The notes under the pieces are model-generated. The model searched no databases. It was not told the DNA's origin and saw only the letters and a list, made by a program, of their open reading frames with translations. 64,000 nt of DNA from Pristionchus mayeri (Eukaryota > Nematoda > Chromadorea > Rhabditida > Neodiplogasteridae), in the NCBI GenBank assembly GCA_036245805.1, contig BTRK01000004.1:10168001-10232000 (forward strand). Reading direction: 5' to 3'. Positions 23,999-37,017 of this stretch are shown piece by piece. Each line of letters starts with the position of its first letter. The stretch's first letter is position 1. Both the position numbers and the translations under genes were made by a program.

Positions 23999-26900
23999 AT
24001 GCCTGCGTCAAATTTCGCTCATGCAAAAACAGGCGATTTCTCGATCGATCCTCCGCATATTTACCACCCTTATCGGTTTGTCCCTGATTTCCTCCAGCCG
24101 GTCGGTGTACGATAACACATCTTTAATCTTTAATCTTTATCACCGACATCATTAATAGCCGTTGAGAAAAGAATAGGCAGGTCGGTCTATATTAGGCTGT
24201 TGCATAAGTTCCTTTCTTTTTTCGTGCATGAACATTGTAGCCTCCACTGTTCTTTGCAATCGACCAATCAGCTAATGGTTTGTTACAGTTGATTGGGGCA
24301 TGAGTACACTCTAAATCGAGCATAATCTTGGTTCGATTATATCAGTGAGCATGGGCCAATTTAGATCGGAAATCATCGTACTAGTATGTTTATCCGAGTG
24401 TTCAATTAATCACAGCTCCGATGAGAGCAGAGATGGTGCTGAATTTGTCACACTATTGTAAAGCAATATGATGGGGTATCTCATATGACATATCGCGAGA
24501 ATTGCGCCTTAAAAACCCTGCATGAAATATGGGCCCGATGAGATATTAACTCTTTCTGAAAATTTCAGATTTCAAATTATTTGCCACATAATTCATAGAC
24601 ATCGATGAGAAGGGCTGAATTGTTATGGGTTGTGAAGCACCTTACCGTGCATATATGCAATCATATTTAGTAAAAGATTGGTCTATCCTTTCACGAGCTG
24701 AATTCTTTGAAAAAAATACGTCGAGATTCACACGTTGAAATCAATAGATTTGGGTATCCCCTGTTTACCACACGCATTTGAATACGGATTTTTTGCACTT
24801 AAGAGAACAATCAACTCTTGTCCTAGTACTGGATGATTGCGCAAAATCAGAATGCCACGAATTCTCGGCAACAAGGGAACACTTCAAAATGCTAAAAATC
24901 GCCGTTTTCCGATGCTCATTTTCTGAAACGTGCTAGCCACCCAAGATAGTGAGTCGATTCAAAACCATTTCGTGAGTGTAATCCACAATCAATACCATAT
25001 GACAGGGTAATCAGAATATCTCGTCTGTCCACGTACTTCAGCAGAATTGTCCAAAAGAAAAAAGAAAGGAACTTATGCAACAGCCTTATATATCACAGAT
25101 ATTCTGAGAGAACGCAGGTGCATGGGAACACAAAATCAAACTGCTCTAATCTTATCGACGCAATAACAGTTGATGTATCCCTGGTCGTAGACTATAATAA
25201 TTAAGTGGTGAAGCCGTAAAATCAAAACTACCTAAAAGCCGGTTCTCGGAATTTGAAAAGTTTAAAAATTCATAACATACTTCACCGTGGAGCTAGAAAG
25301 TCGCTCAAAAAAGCAAAATGACCGCCCCTACGAGTTCTTTAATTCATCTGTTCAGGACTTTTTTGAAAACTCAATTTTAAATATAGATAAGTTGGAAAAA
25401 GCGAAATGTGGGCTCTAAAAAGTTGTTACCCTGAATAAATTTTCCATTATTACCCATTTTTCTTATTTTAAGAACAGATTCTCCGTGCAATTCTACACCA
25501 GGGATATTGATTTCAGATCTTTTTAACTTTTTCCCGGGAGGTTTCAACGTTCGAAACACCGAAAACCTGATGTTTTTCGAACATTCGAATAGTTCAGTGA
25601 TTTGCCATTTTCATATTCAGGGTTTATCAGCTCTCCAATGGGCACCAATTTGCTTAGGACTGACTATTGTCACACTTTTATAAGATTCAAGTCATTTCCA
25701 GATAAAATATTTTATTCAGAAAAAAATCAAGATTTTCTGAGCATCCTCCGAAAATAACTGTAACAATGCGATAATTTTTTTCATCAAAAAACGCGCTTAA
25801 TTCGCTGACAGATACTTGCCCAGACCCAGCAATCGTGCTTACAGCCATAGAACCACTCCTGACCCATCAGTATGAAAATGACAAATCATTGAATCTTTGA
25901 AAAACAGCAGGTTTTTGGAGTTTCCAACGTTGAAACCTCCCGGGAAAAAGTTGAAAAGATCTGAAATCAATATCCTTTGTGTAGAATTACACGGAGAATC
26001 TGTTTTTGAAATAAAAAATTGGGAAATCGTGGAAAAAATTTTCAGGGTAACAACTTTTTGGAGCCCACAATTCGTTTTTTCCAACTTATCTCTATTTCAA
26101 ATAGAGTGTTCAAAACAGTCCTCAACAGATGAATTGAAGTACTCGTCGGGGCGGTCATTTTGCCTTTTTGAATGACTTTCTAGCTCAACTTTGAAGTATG
26201 TTATGATTTTTTGAACTATTTTTTTTTTGAAAATACCGAGAGCCTGCTTTTAGGTATTTTCAATTTTACGGCTTCACCACTTAATTATAAAAGTCTACGA
26301 ATACATCAACTGTTATTGTGTCGATAAGATTAGAGCAGTGTGAATTTGTTGTTCCCATATGCTATAGAATTCATACATTCTGTCAGAATATGCGTGATAT
26401 GGGATTTGGAACTGGTTAACCAGTTGTATGTGATACCCTGCATTTGGGGAGTAAAATCGTAAGTTATATTACATGAAGAATGATGTGATGATGGAACCGT
26501 TGTGGTTAGCCCGTTTCCGAGCCAATGCATGGATACTGATAACATTACATGGCAAAGCACTTTTCATTCGTCTTACCGTTGCTTTCACTTTCAGCGATGA
26601 TCCCCTACTCGATCGTACGCTCAAACGGCTGCTCAAACAGGACGAGTACGAATTGGTAGAAATCATGATTTGTCTCTGGGATACTAATAATTTCGTTATT
26701 CTTTGCACATTCAATTTCTTTACTCCTTCATCACTAGAAATCGCGATGTTTCTGTCGAATTCGCCTATTCAGGTATCAAAAGATCTCGACCACTTCTCTC
26801 AAAGGATTGTGAACGAAATCGGGCTGTTGGGAAGGGCATGCGAGGTGTGCTCTCTCTATATTTTCAAATTCTCAATTATTAATGCGATTTTTTTAAAAAT

Positions 26901-29900
26901 TCAGCTCAACAAGCCCGAATTGATCGTGCAAGACGCATGGGGAAAGCGAGTGGACCAGCTCAGGTATCAGAAAAAATACTGAAACTTAGAGAAAATGTGT
27001 TCGAAATGTTTTTGTAATCGCTTCAACATTTGACAAGCTCTTCACTTCAGGGCGGTAGAATACTTGCAATGAAGTGACTACTACATGAATTTCAAATTCA
27101 ATAGAAATAATCTATGATCATTTCCCTTCCCAGAGTGTGCAACGAATGGTTCAAACTGAAGCAGATCTTCGCTGAGGAGGGACTCATTGGTTAGTCCTTG
27201 GCATACTGCCAGGTTTTTCACTTCCTGTTTTGTAGCGATCGGATATGACGCAAAAAGGGATGCGGTTGCACGCCGGCTCCATCAGGTAAAACACTTAGCA
27301 TATTCGATGGAGCAATAAATGAAGAAATGGTATCTTTTTATCTCAACTTTTGGGTTCAATGATGCACCTTGTCTTCGCTTGAAACAACGCGGTTTCAGAC
27401 TGCTAAAATCGCGTTGTTCTGTCCAGTTTCTGGTCTTACTTCCTGTCCGCTGGCGATGACCGACGGAGCCGTGCGAGTGTTCAGGGTAACACTTTCTTCT
27501 ATTTCGTTCTAGTATTTAAAAATAAGAGATTGTTGCTCGAATGATTGACTCTAGTGCTCATCGACTCTAGTGGTCTAGTGCTCATACTAAGGCGATTGTT
27601 GATCTTTCAGTCGCTTGGTCTGGACAAGACGAGTGATCCGGATCTGCGAGAAGCATACGAGCGCTTGCTCAGCACGGATGGCAAAAGGTGAAAAAGATGG
27701 TTGAAGTGATCTTTGATCTTTATCTTCAGGGCGTGGACATCGGGCCAGTGGATGACGGAAAAACGAGGCGGAAGTGACGTGAGCGGAGCCTGCGATACCT
27801 ACGCGAGACATGTGGAGGGCGACAAGGTAGGGCGCAATTTGTTTCTCTTCAATGCCTCACCTTCCTAAATTATTTACCACAATTCAGTAGCATTGAACGT
27901 GCTCATAATTACGCGATGCTCCATGATAGCGCCACGTTATCTTTGAACAATCAATTTCTTGCCAGTTCCTCCTCAGCGGCTACAAGTGGTTCTCGTCGGC
28001 GGTGGATGCCGACGTCGCTCTGACGCTAGCCAGAATCGTCGATGAGAATGGGCAGGCAGATGAGGTGTGGTATTTCGAAATAAATAAAATACAAGTTATG
28101 TTTAAAGAAACTCTCCCTCTTTTTCCTGCACGTTCGCAAACCGGGAACGAGAGAACTCAATGGAATCGAGGTTCACAGTTCATTTTGATTAGATGTCTTA
28201 CATTTTTTTCAGATAAATTAAATTTAATTCATGATTCAGATGGTGCGTCTAAAGGACAAACTCGGCACTCGTCAGTTGCCCACAGCCGAGCTACTGCTGG
28301 ATGGAGTGAAGGTTTGATTCTTCAATTGGAAAAAATAGCACTGCCTGAACTGATGGAATTGATTGTCGTGGATGATGATGACGCCGTTCCACTGCTTAAC
28401 CGAGCCTCAGAAGCACGGCGTAGCATACTTGCTGTTGAGGCGCGTATGCTGGGCGAGCGCGGGAGAGGCATCGCTGCCATCTCCAACATGCTCAACGGCA
28501 CTCGTCTAGTAAACGCCTGCGGCAGTGTATCGGCCATGAGATCGTGAGTGTATTTTCGAAAACAAATGGTTTGCGAGACCCAATATTTTTGGAAAGGTCT
28601 ACTTTGTACATGCGATAACTACGCATGTCAACAATCCCTCAAATGCCCCCGCAATTATTCAAATTAGATGATACCTCGTTCAGAATCCTCAACCTCGCCC
28701 GTGATTACTCGACGCGTCGTTGGGCATTCGGACGGCGACTCGACCAGTGGCCGCTCCATCTGAGAACCATGGCAGAGCTGGAGGTTGGCATAATTAGTTG
28801 CAAATGCAGAATTTTAATTGTTTACGTAGCCTCAAATTGACCATTTTTAGCAACTCTCCCATAACGATTCAAAGAATGTGAAAAATTGACACGAACTAAA
28901 TACTAGATAGCTTGTTCCTTGCAGGTGGACATTCGCGCGTGTACGCTCTTCCTCGTAAACATCGCGTACCTGATCGGCCTCGAGGTAGGTTACTAGAGCT
29001 CGCAATTCGGGCCTTCGTCTCTACATTTTACACGCTCTCTCGACGGGCCGATCGGCGAGAGAGTGCAAAGAATGAAGAGACCGCGGTATCGTTTATCGAA
29101 CTCTATAGGTTACGGTCAAAACTCATGTCTCAGTGCGCCAGAAGGAGGACGAATGTTTCTGTGAAAAATCTTTCAGAATTTAACAATGAAACAATCGAAT
29201 TCAATTCACCAATTTGGAATATTGCACAATTTTGCCACTGTGCCCAAACTTTTACTAATTGTATTTTAGGAATCTGGTCGCGCTTCGGAGTCTCAATCAG
29301 CCCTGCTGCGTCTAATGACTCCAGTACTAAAGGCGTACACTGCGAAGCTGGCATGTTTTACGAGTATTGATCGATTTGCATTGAGAATAACCATCCTCAT
29401 TTTGCGAAAGTCGCCTGACGTATAACATTTTCGCTTACCGGAAAACTAATGAATATTTGAAAAAGCACTCATGACTTTGCAGGTGGTTCCGCACGTGAGC
29501 GAGGCGCTCGAGTGCTTCGGCGGCATGGGCTACATGGAGGACTCGGGCATCGCACAGGCACTCCGGGATGCTCAGGTTACTCAACATTATGTAAACATCG
29601 AGCAGCCATAACCACGAATATTTGCACGCTCTAGTCCATCTGAAAGTGATGCTGCAATCGAAAGCTATACCGACCCGTATTTTTATGAACAACAAATTGC
29701 GCTTTACATTTGCAAACGATGATTGAATCGTATCAAATTTGCACTAAAGGTGTAGAAATATTACCCACTCGAGGCCGGTTTAGAGAGAATGATGATACAT
29801 TACAAACACTACTCTCCACCACATAGGTGTCCACGCCGGCGGCGAGCGCAGGGCCCCAAATATGGGGCACTGCGCATCACCCCCTCCCCCCCCCTCTCCG

Positions 29901-30877
29901 CCATTCCTGGACAGCTATGCTCCACCAGCTAGTGATGATGCAATCGCAGGTAATGCCGATCTGGGAGGGCACCACGAACGTGCTGTCAATGGACGTTATG
30001 AGGGTGATGTCGAGTAAGTTCTTGCTCTTGCCGCACGCGCTCAGATGAGCTATTTTATTGTATACTGTTTTGGTATTCTGAATTCTGAATGCTTTTTCAG
30101 CTCGATCTGAAGCAATTGGCGCATTCGAGGAGCACGTGACCTCCCTTACAGAACCGGGAATGAAGAGCTCTGATGCAAGGGTAGGGCATGCTTTTAGTCA
30201 CTCTGTACGAGCAGATATATTATACAGAGGAAGAAAATTTGCTCATGAGTGAATTGTGTGTGTATGCTTTTAAAATAAAAGAATGACTTCATTTACAGGT
30301 TCGTGAATCATCGGAGGCAGTGCTTAAGGCGCTGGAAGGAGTGATGACCGCGATGATGAGCTTCTCGTACGTCTCCGATGTCGAAGAAGGCATCACGTTC
30401 GCTGGAGGAGCGCGAGACATCATGATGACGCTGGGCAGAGTGTACTGTGGTGAGCGAGGGTACGGTAGGACAGCGGGGTCAGTTTCACAATTAAGGCGCA
30501 CTGCTCGTGAACAATGCTCTCTACTCCAACGCGGATGAGTCGGATTTCGTGTCGATGAAGAGGTAAGACGGCGATCCTAAAAAAATGGAATACACTTGGG
30601 ATATGGTGGCATTTCCGTTTTTGTTTGCTGCTGGTACCAAAGACGAATGAAAATTTCCAACAATTCTCTCACCAGCCACCCGAAGTAAACAAATACTTAA
30701 AACTCTGCTCTGGTCATTGAATCAAATTCTAGATTCTGCATGGAGCGGAATCTGTTGGGCAGCCTGAACGAAACTTCTTTCTCCAAGGAGAGAAACGAAC
30801 AGGATAAACTCATTCTCTTCAATCACACTCAAGGCAAAACCTGGATGAAAAACGGAGTTCCTATCGCAAAGCTGTAA
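23999..30877 (+). CDS. acdh-11: Acyl-CoA dehydrogenase, ACDH-11/AidB-like (intact copy)
   Basis: Twenty-two exons join in phase to 604 codons, close to the length of C. elegans ACDH-11: 23999-24075, 26595-26655, 26773-26844, 26905-26963, 27134-27189, 27236-27285, 27399-27485, 27611-27687, 27730-27826, 27966-28064, 28108-28170, 28240-28311, 28440-28543, 28684-28783, 28925-28984, 29270-29350, 29483-29575, 29950-30013, 30101-30180, 30299-30449, 30496-30562, 30733-30877. The FAD-contact strand [14 protein letters not shown] is at about residues 187-200. [16 protein letters not shown] starts near 439, with E442 at the place of the catalytic glutamate. A C-terminal helical extension ends NGVPIAKL. 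Family members bind FAD and oxidise or sequester acyl-CoA; C. elegans ACDH-11 is reported to sequester C11/C12 fatty acids and limit fat-7 expression. Exon 16 has a GC donor. Intron 1 (2.5 kb) is filled by two transposons. AATAAA is at 30909. I found no frame break. Confidence 0.92.
24192..25088. mobile_element. Mariner-like element, internally deleted
   Basis: Terminal inverted repeats of about 28 bp start TTAGGCTGTTGCATAAGTTC on the left, with the inverse on the right. TA dinucleotides border both ends (24190-24191 and 25089-25090). The ends resemble the two mariners at 46126 and 59672, but this element is only about 897 bp and I see no convincing transposase, so it is non-autonomous. It lies in intron 1 of the acdh-11-like gene. 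Confidence 0.75.
25093..26398. mobile_element. Foldback element in acdh intron 1
   Basis: Inverted arms (about 25093-25640 and 25870-26398) share the AAAAGCCGG-type motif and the outer block AACAGTTGATGTAT with its inverse. The element begins a few bases after the mariner ends. The loop (25640-25870) is unique sequence. No coding capacity is seen. Confidence 0.8.
28998..29108. repeat. ~110-bp hairpin repeat (MITE-like)
   Basis: This imperfect palindrome is centred on ACGCTCTCTCGACGGGCCGA with outer arms CTCTTCATTCT and TATCGTTTATCGAACTCTA. It is one of several related hairpins (36312, 40787, 43940, 51376, 63127). It lies in intron 15 of the acdh-11-like gene. Confidence 0.65.
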
Positions 30878-30908
30878 ACATGTCTCAGAATAATCATTTA
30901 TTCCATTC

Positions 30909-30914
30909 AATAAA
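30909..30914 (+). terminator. Polyadenylation signal AATAAA
   Basis: A canonical AATAAA lies 32 bp after the stop codon of the acdh-11-like gene, a normal distance for nematode 3' ends. Confidence 0.65.
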
Positions 30915-31458
30915 TACATCAAAGAAATTATTCCCTGAATGTCGCTGTTGATGCATTTGGGACGTCAGTGGTGCGTTTATTAACGAGACGATTCAGGATT
31001 TACCATTACATACTATGCTAATGACTTAGGCCAAGAATCAACTCAATTGAAAAGGTTTTCCAATTGAAAGTCAGTTCGCGATACATAGGGTTACGGTAGC
31101 CATATACGGCATCTAATGGTACTCTACCATCATTTGGATACAGTACTTAGTCTTGACCTACCATGGCCTACCATTCGATTTTTATCATCACCCACCCCCT
31201 CGACTCCCCCACAATCGATTCGTAGGGAAATTATGTATCATTACCAAGAGATTTCCTGTCAATTTATAGAAAGCGAATTTACTATGAATTGGCTGATAAT
31301 AATACGCCCCTGCAAATGTGTTGTAATACGCGTTGTTATTTTCACTTGGTGCGTTGATAAGAACCGAGTGGTCAACTGAAAACATATGTTGCGCACTCGT
31401 TTAGTCGACTATTTCGCACATTACCTCCTCCTGCTACCCCTAATTTCAATACGTTAAG
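30915..31458. other. Intergenic region and duplicated promoter
   Basis: About 540 bp separate the two acdh copies. The second half matches, in broken blocks, the region before the first copy, including the GATA 11-mer at 31354-31364. There is no other gene. Confidence 0.6.
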
Positions 31459-33997
31459 ATGCCCGCCTCAAATTTCGCTCACGAAAAGACAGGCAAATTC
31501 TCGATAGATGCTCCGCATATTTACCACCCCTATCGGTACGTTTCCGATTTTTTTCAACCAGTCGATGAGCGATATGCCATCAATGGAATGTGGAAATAGT
31601 TAACCATATGTTAATTGAGTATGTAAATTTGAACAATTTAATCGGAATTTTTACTACGTGGAGATTGATATCCGTTGTAAATATAATCGTTAGGCGGACA
31701 AAGGTAATCCTTATATTTGAATAAAACTCCGGATACGTAAACTGGAAAGAGCGTTTGCTATTATTGGCAATGCTACGTTCACTTTCAGAGATGATCTCCT
31801 ACTCGATCGTACTCTCAAACGCCTACTCAAGCAGGACGAGCACGAATTGGTAAACATACTTTGTCTTTCTGATACTATACTTTCGAATGTTGCCATTCTT
31901 TTATTCTAGAATTATAATAGATAAATAAGTTTCCTTCTTAGGTATCAAAAGATCTCGATCTCTTCTCTCAAAGAATCGTGGGCGAACTCTGGTTCCTGGG
32001 AAGGGCATGCGAGGTGCTCTTTTTTACATTCGCATTTTTCCGCGATGCAAAAACATCAGCTTAAACAACCCGCACTGGTAGTGCAAGACGCCTGGGGGAG
32101 GCGAGTGGACGAACTCAGGTATCGGAACAAATACTGAAAAGAAGAGTTCGAAGCGCTTGAAATTGCCTGAGCATTTCATAAATACTGCTCGAGTGGTCTA
32201 GAATGCACGTAATGAAGAAATGATTGCACGAATCAAAACGTAATCTTTGACGTCTTACATTATCAGGGTATGCAATGGTTCCGACTGAAGCAAATCTTCG
32301 CAGAGGAGGGTCTCATTGGTGAGTCCTTGACCCATTGTCAATTTTTAATGTCCTTTTTTCAGCGATCGGAGATATGATTCAAAACGAGATGCCGTTGCAC
32401 GTTGAATCCATCAGGTAGACTAGGTTTAAATATTTGAGCAAATAAATGAAGAATGGTGTTTCCAATCTCGAATTTGAACTTCATGTTTTATCCTTGTCTT
32501 ATCTTCAAAGATGGTGTTTCAGACACTCAAGATCGCACTATTCTGCTCATTTTCTGGTCTCACTTGGTGCCCGATAACAATGACCGAAGGAGCCGTTCGA
32601 GTATTCAGGATAACGGTCGCACGCATTTGCCTGTCATCCAAACTGTACCGTAGATGCTTTATCAATTCTGCAGGGTAACTGCTCATAATATATCGTTTAT
32701 CACACCAAACTTCTAACTCCAAACACTCTATCACGGCTCAAAGGATCAGTCGAAGGAATGCGTTGAATTTAAAAAGAATAACTAAATAGATCTTCGAGCA
32801 GGTTTCGATTCTCTTTGTTATCTCAGGCGCTCGGACTGGATAAGACAAATGATCGCGAACTGAGAGAAGCATACGAGCGATTGCTCAGCACGGATGGCAA
32901 GAGGTGAACAAGACGGTTGAAATGATCTTTGATCTCTGACTTCAGAGCGTGGACATCGGGTCAGTGGATGACTGAGAAACGCGGAGGAGGAGATGTCAGC
33001 GGGGCGTGCGATACGTACGCAAGACATGTGGAGAGGGACAGGGTAGGATGAAGTTAGATTCTCCATTTTCCCCTTACAAAAGTAGTGCGAGCCACCATTA
33101 CTTAGCGTTGTCTGTGTGCATAACTGCGCAATGTTCTATGGCATCGCCACGCGATCATTAAAGTTACCCAACAAGGACGAAATTGATCCATTATTTTTTG
33201 TCCTCCATCGAATAGCCGATGGCTGAATTAGTATAGAATGAATATATAAAAAGGCAAAAAATCAATATTAGCCTCAAGGGAAAGTCGGAAATGATCAGCG
33301 TAATCCCGCGCTCTCTCACCACTTTTGCATACTCTCTCGTACATGCGACGGGATCAGGGTGATATCAGGGTTTCGTCATTGTTGGGTAACTTTAATCGAC
33401 CGATCATTTGCCAGTTCCTCCTCAACGGCTACAAGTGGTTCTCTTCCTCTGTCGATTCCGACATCGCACTGACGCTCGCGCGAATCGTCAATGAGAATGG
33501 ACAGGCAGATGAGGTATCGTGTTATTTCAATTTATAAATATTTTAATGTATGTTTTAAAAAATGCTTTCAGAAGCTCTCCCTCTTTTTCCTGCACGTTCG
33601 CAAGCCAGGAACTAGTGAACTCAATGGAATTGAGGTTTTGTGCAGCGAAATTTTAGAAAAAAAAAGATTCATATTTTGGATAAATTTATATAAAATTTTC
33701 AGATGGTTCGTCTGAAGGATAAGTTGGGAACTCGGCCACTGCCCACAGCCGAGCTACTGCTGGATGGAGTGAAGGTTTGTGCCTTCGATTAGAAAACAAA
33801 CTAACTGACCTGCGAGCAGAACGATAGTTCACAGAAAATGTCAGTATTGAAACTGTAAAGTATGTATGCACTTGAGGCGCGGATGCTGGGCGAGCGCGGA
33901 AGAGGGATTGCCGTCATTGCTAATATGCTAAACGGAGCCCGAATGGTCAACGCCTGCGCCAGTGTGTCGGCCATGAGATCGTGAGTTGACTTTAGCA

Positions 33998-35602
33998 CAT
34001 GTATCACCAGTCAGTGGAGGTAACCACGAACAATTTTTTTCAAACCCATTTAAAATTGTTCAAACTAAGGTAGAATACTACCTTGGTCAAGAGATTTTGA
34101 AAGAACCATACTAATTGTACCAGAGCCGGCATTTAGGAATTCTCCGGCTTTGGTCCCGGAAATGCTGTATATCAGCTCCCTGATGAGCTACAGAGATGGC
34201 AAAGGGCTTAAAAAATGCAGAAAATTATTTTGAGAAACTTTCGCATTGAAGACATAGCATGAAAATCAAAAATAAATTAAATGTTACCAAAAGAATGCTC
34301 TCCAAACAACACAAAAATTGTTCTTCCCGTAATGTAGGAGACTTCTGTGGAATTTTATTAATGATTTCGAAAGAACATCTTCCCTCACATATAACAAAAA
34401 AATAAAAGTGGCAAAATAGTAGGGGTTGTAGTTCTCATTTTTTGCATTCAATGTGTACTTCTATTCTTCTCGATTTTTTCAGCACAAAATCGCTCCAGCG
34501 AAGGGTCGTCAAGGGATAAAACTATTTTTTTGATTAGATTAGTAAGAATATCCATGCAGTTGCATAATGAAAAATATATTCGGTGATAGATGAGTTTGAA
34601 AAACTCTGAAATGTTCACAAAATTAAATGTTTCTGAAAACCTAAAATTTCGAATTTCAAATTTTTACTATTTTTGAAAATCTATATATATGAGATCTCTT
34701 ATAGTTTTTCGGACTCATTTATCGCAAAATATATTTTTCGTGATGCAACTGCATCGATATTCTCTCTAATCTAATCAAAAAATAATTTTATAACTTGATG
34801 ACCCTTCGCTGGAGCGATATTGGGCTAAAAAAATCGAGAAGAATAGAAGTTTGGATGGTGCCGCATGACATTAATTTTTTCACGGTGTTATATACTATAG
34901 TACTCAACAGTAGCTGTCCGTTCCGTGCTTACAATTTTTAAGTTTTTAATGCTCAAAATCGTCTTCAACCGAGGCTGCGAAAAGCGTATTTTTCGAAAGT
35001 TCGAAATTGCAAATTTCTCGCAGTAATTTAGGTTCATTGGTCCGAAAACATCACGAATAAGTACCAGAGAGTGAAATATAGTGAGCCGGAAAGATATGTT
35101 TAGGTATTTAAGAACAGAAGTTGCGGCAACTACACATTGAATGCAAAAAATGAGAACTACAACCCCTACTATTTTGCCACTTTTATTTTTTTGTTATATG
35201 TGAGGGAAGATGTTCTTTCGAAATCATTAATAAAATTCCACAAAAGTCTCCTACATTACGGGAAGAACAATTTTTGTGTTGTTTGGAGAGCATTCTTTTG
35301 GTAACATTTAATTTATTTTTGATTTTCATGTTATGTCTGCAACATGAAAGTTTCTCAAAATAATTTTCTGCATTTTTTAAGCCCTTTGCCATCTCTGTAG
35401 CTCATCTGGGAGCTGATATACAGCATTTCCGGGACCAAAGCCGGAGAATTCCTAAATGCCGGCTCTGGTACAATTAGTATGGTTCTTACAAAATCTCTTG
35501 ACAAAGGTAGTATTCTACCTTAGTTTGATCGATTTTAAATGGGTTTGAAAAAAATTGTTCGCGAAGGCCCATTTTGCTTCATCGACTCGTGATACATGTG
35601 TT
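33998..35602. mobile_element. Foldback element in acdh copy 2
   Basis: Outer arms (about 33998-34500 and 35090-35602) are inverted copies: GCCGGCATTTAGGAATTCTC occurs in one arm and its inverse in the other, and both ends carry a GTATCACCAGTC-like terminus. A second inverted pair (34460-34560 against 34750-34860, sharing GACCCTTCGCTGGAGCGAT) lies inside. Termini resemble those of the 44910-48055 element. No transposase. Confidence 0.82.
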
Positions 35603-35800
35603 AGATAATGTTGTGCAAAAAGTTCCTGGCCCGTAGGTGCACCTACCACGAAAGCGTGAATGGGATTGAAGCAATTTGCTAAAGGGTGTCTCGATTTCAT
35701 GCAATCTCTCAGAAGTCGTGTGTTATAGAACCAGTAAGGTTGAAATTTGTTCGTTATAATTTAGTGAGCATCGCCGCTAAACATTCCACACGTTTCAGTA

Positions 35801-36074
35801 AAAAGGTAAAAGGTAAAGGTGCAGCCACGTCAAGCGATTTTACAGTCGTGAACGACTACGCTAGGTGGTGTAGTGCGGTGAAGCCGACTACTGCTAGGAC
35901 TACGTATCCCTGCTGTCCAAAGTGCTTCTAGGGAACGTTACCTTTCGCGACCGAGGTCACTACCAATTTACCGACCCCGGGGGGATAGAGGGCTTGGTCT
36001 GCCCAGGCGGGGGATCGAACTCATGACCCTTGTATGACGAGCGGCGCCTCACACCACTGCGCCACCCACGCCTT
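35801..36074 (-). mobile_element. tRNA-derived SINE with target duplication
   Basis: On the minus strand the head reads GGCGTGGGTGGCGCAGTGG, an A-box, and later GAGTTCGATCC, a B-box. The body is about 200 bp and ends in a short GGTAAA-like repeat. A perfect 11-bp target duplication, ACGTTTCAGTA, flanks it (35790-35800 and 36075-36085). It sits in the intron before exon 14 of the acdh pseudogene. Confidence 0.85.
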
Positions 36075-36311
36075 ACGTTTCAGTAGTTCCCCCCAAAAAA
36101 GATGCCTTATTCAGAATCCTCAACCTCGCCCGTGACTACTCGACGCGTCGTGAGGCATTCGGAAGGCGACTCGAACAGTGGCCGCTCCATCTGAGAACCA
36201 TGGCAGAGCTGGAGGTTGATTGCAATATTCTTGTGTGCAAACGAGATTTTTCTCTAGTTACGCATCTACGTCTCTTCTGAAAATATCCGAGCGATGGTCT
36301 GACTCTCTTTA

Positions 36312-36366
36312 GTTTGCACGCTCTCTCGCCGGTCATAGAGACGAGAGAGCGTCCAAACTGAAGAGA
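36312..36366. repeat. Short hairpin repeat
   Basis: GTTTGCACGCTCTCTCGCCG pairs with its near-inverse ending at about 36366. It belongs to the same CTCTCT/AGAGAG hairpin family as at 28998 and 40787. It lies in intron 14 of the acdh pseudogene. Confidence 0.55.
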
Positions 36367-37017
36367 GTCAGACGATTGCTCAACTATCCAGGTGGACACT
36401 CGCGCCTGCACGGTCTTTCTCGTAAACGTCGCGTACCTGATCGGCTTGGAGGTAATTCATCTATCATTGACCATCATCGCGAGGGGGCGGGGCACAGTGC
36501 CAGTAAATGCGAGCATCATGTACGCTCGAGTGAGCAACTCTTCTAAATAATAAGATGCCACGAAAAGAATGCTTTGACTTTTACGTGACCAGCAAGAAAA
36601 GTGTGATAGGAAAGGTATGCGCCTTTCCACTACAGGAGTCTGGTCATGCTTCGGTGTCTCAGTCAGCGCTGCTTCGTCTGATGACGCCAGTGCTCAAGGC
36701 GTACACTGCGAAGCTGGTAAGTAATTCCGAATTTCGCCCCATCAACTGATGATCACAACCTCATCTACCATGTTCATCACTTTTTCTATTCTATTGATCA
36801 TTTTTTCTATTTTAGGTCACTTTGTTGATACGAACACATTTTTGCTTATTCATCGTAAACTAAAGCTGGAGGGATCGGAGTTTAGGTAGTTCCGCACGTG
36901 AGCGAGCACTTGAGTGCTTCGGTGGCATGGGCTACATGGAGGACTCGGGTATTCCACAGGCACTACGTGATGCACAGGTAACAGAGGGATATTCAACTCT
37001 CGAGCAAGTACCACACT

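Noticed and set aside
26473..26982. A 169-codon single-exon gene
   Set aside because: It is acdh exons 2-4 read through retained introns; splice signals and the paralogous copy show the real structure.
14636..30877. Functional link between the heat-shock array and the acdh-11-like gene
   Set aside because: ACDH-11 is tied to temperature adaptation in C. elegans, but the array is over 9 kb away with a transposon and another gene between; nothing in the sequence joins them.
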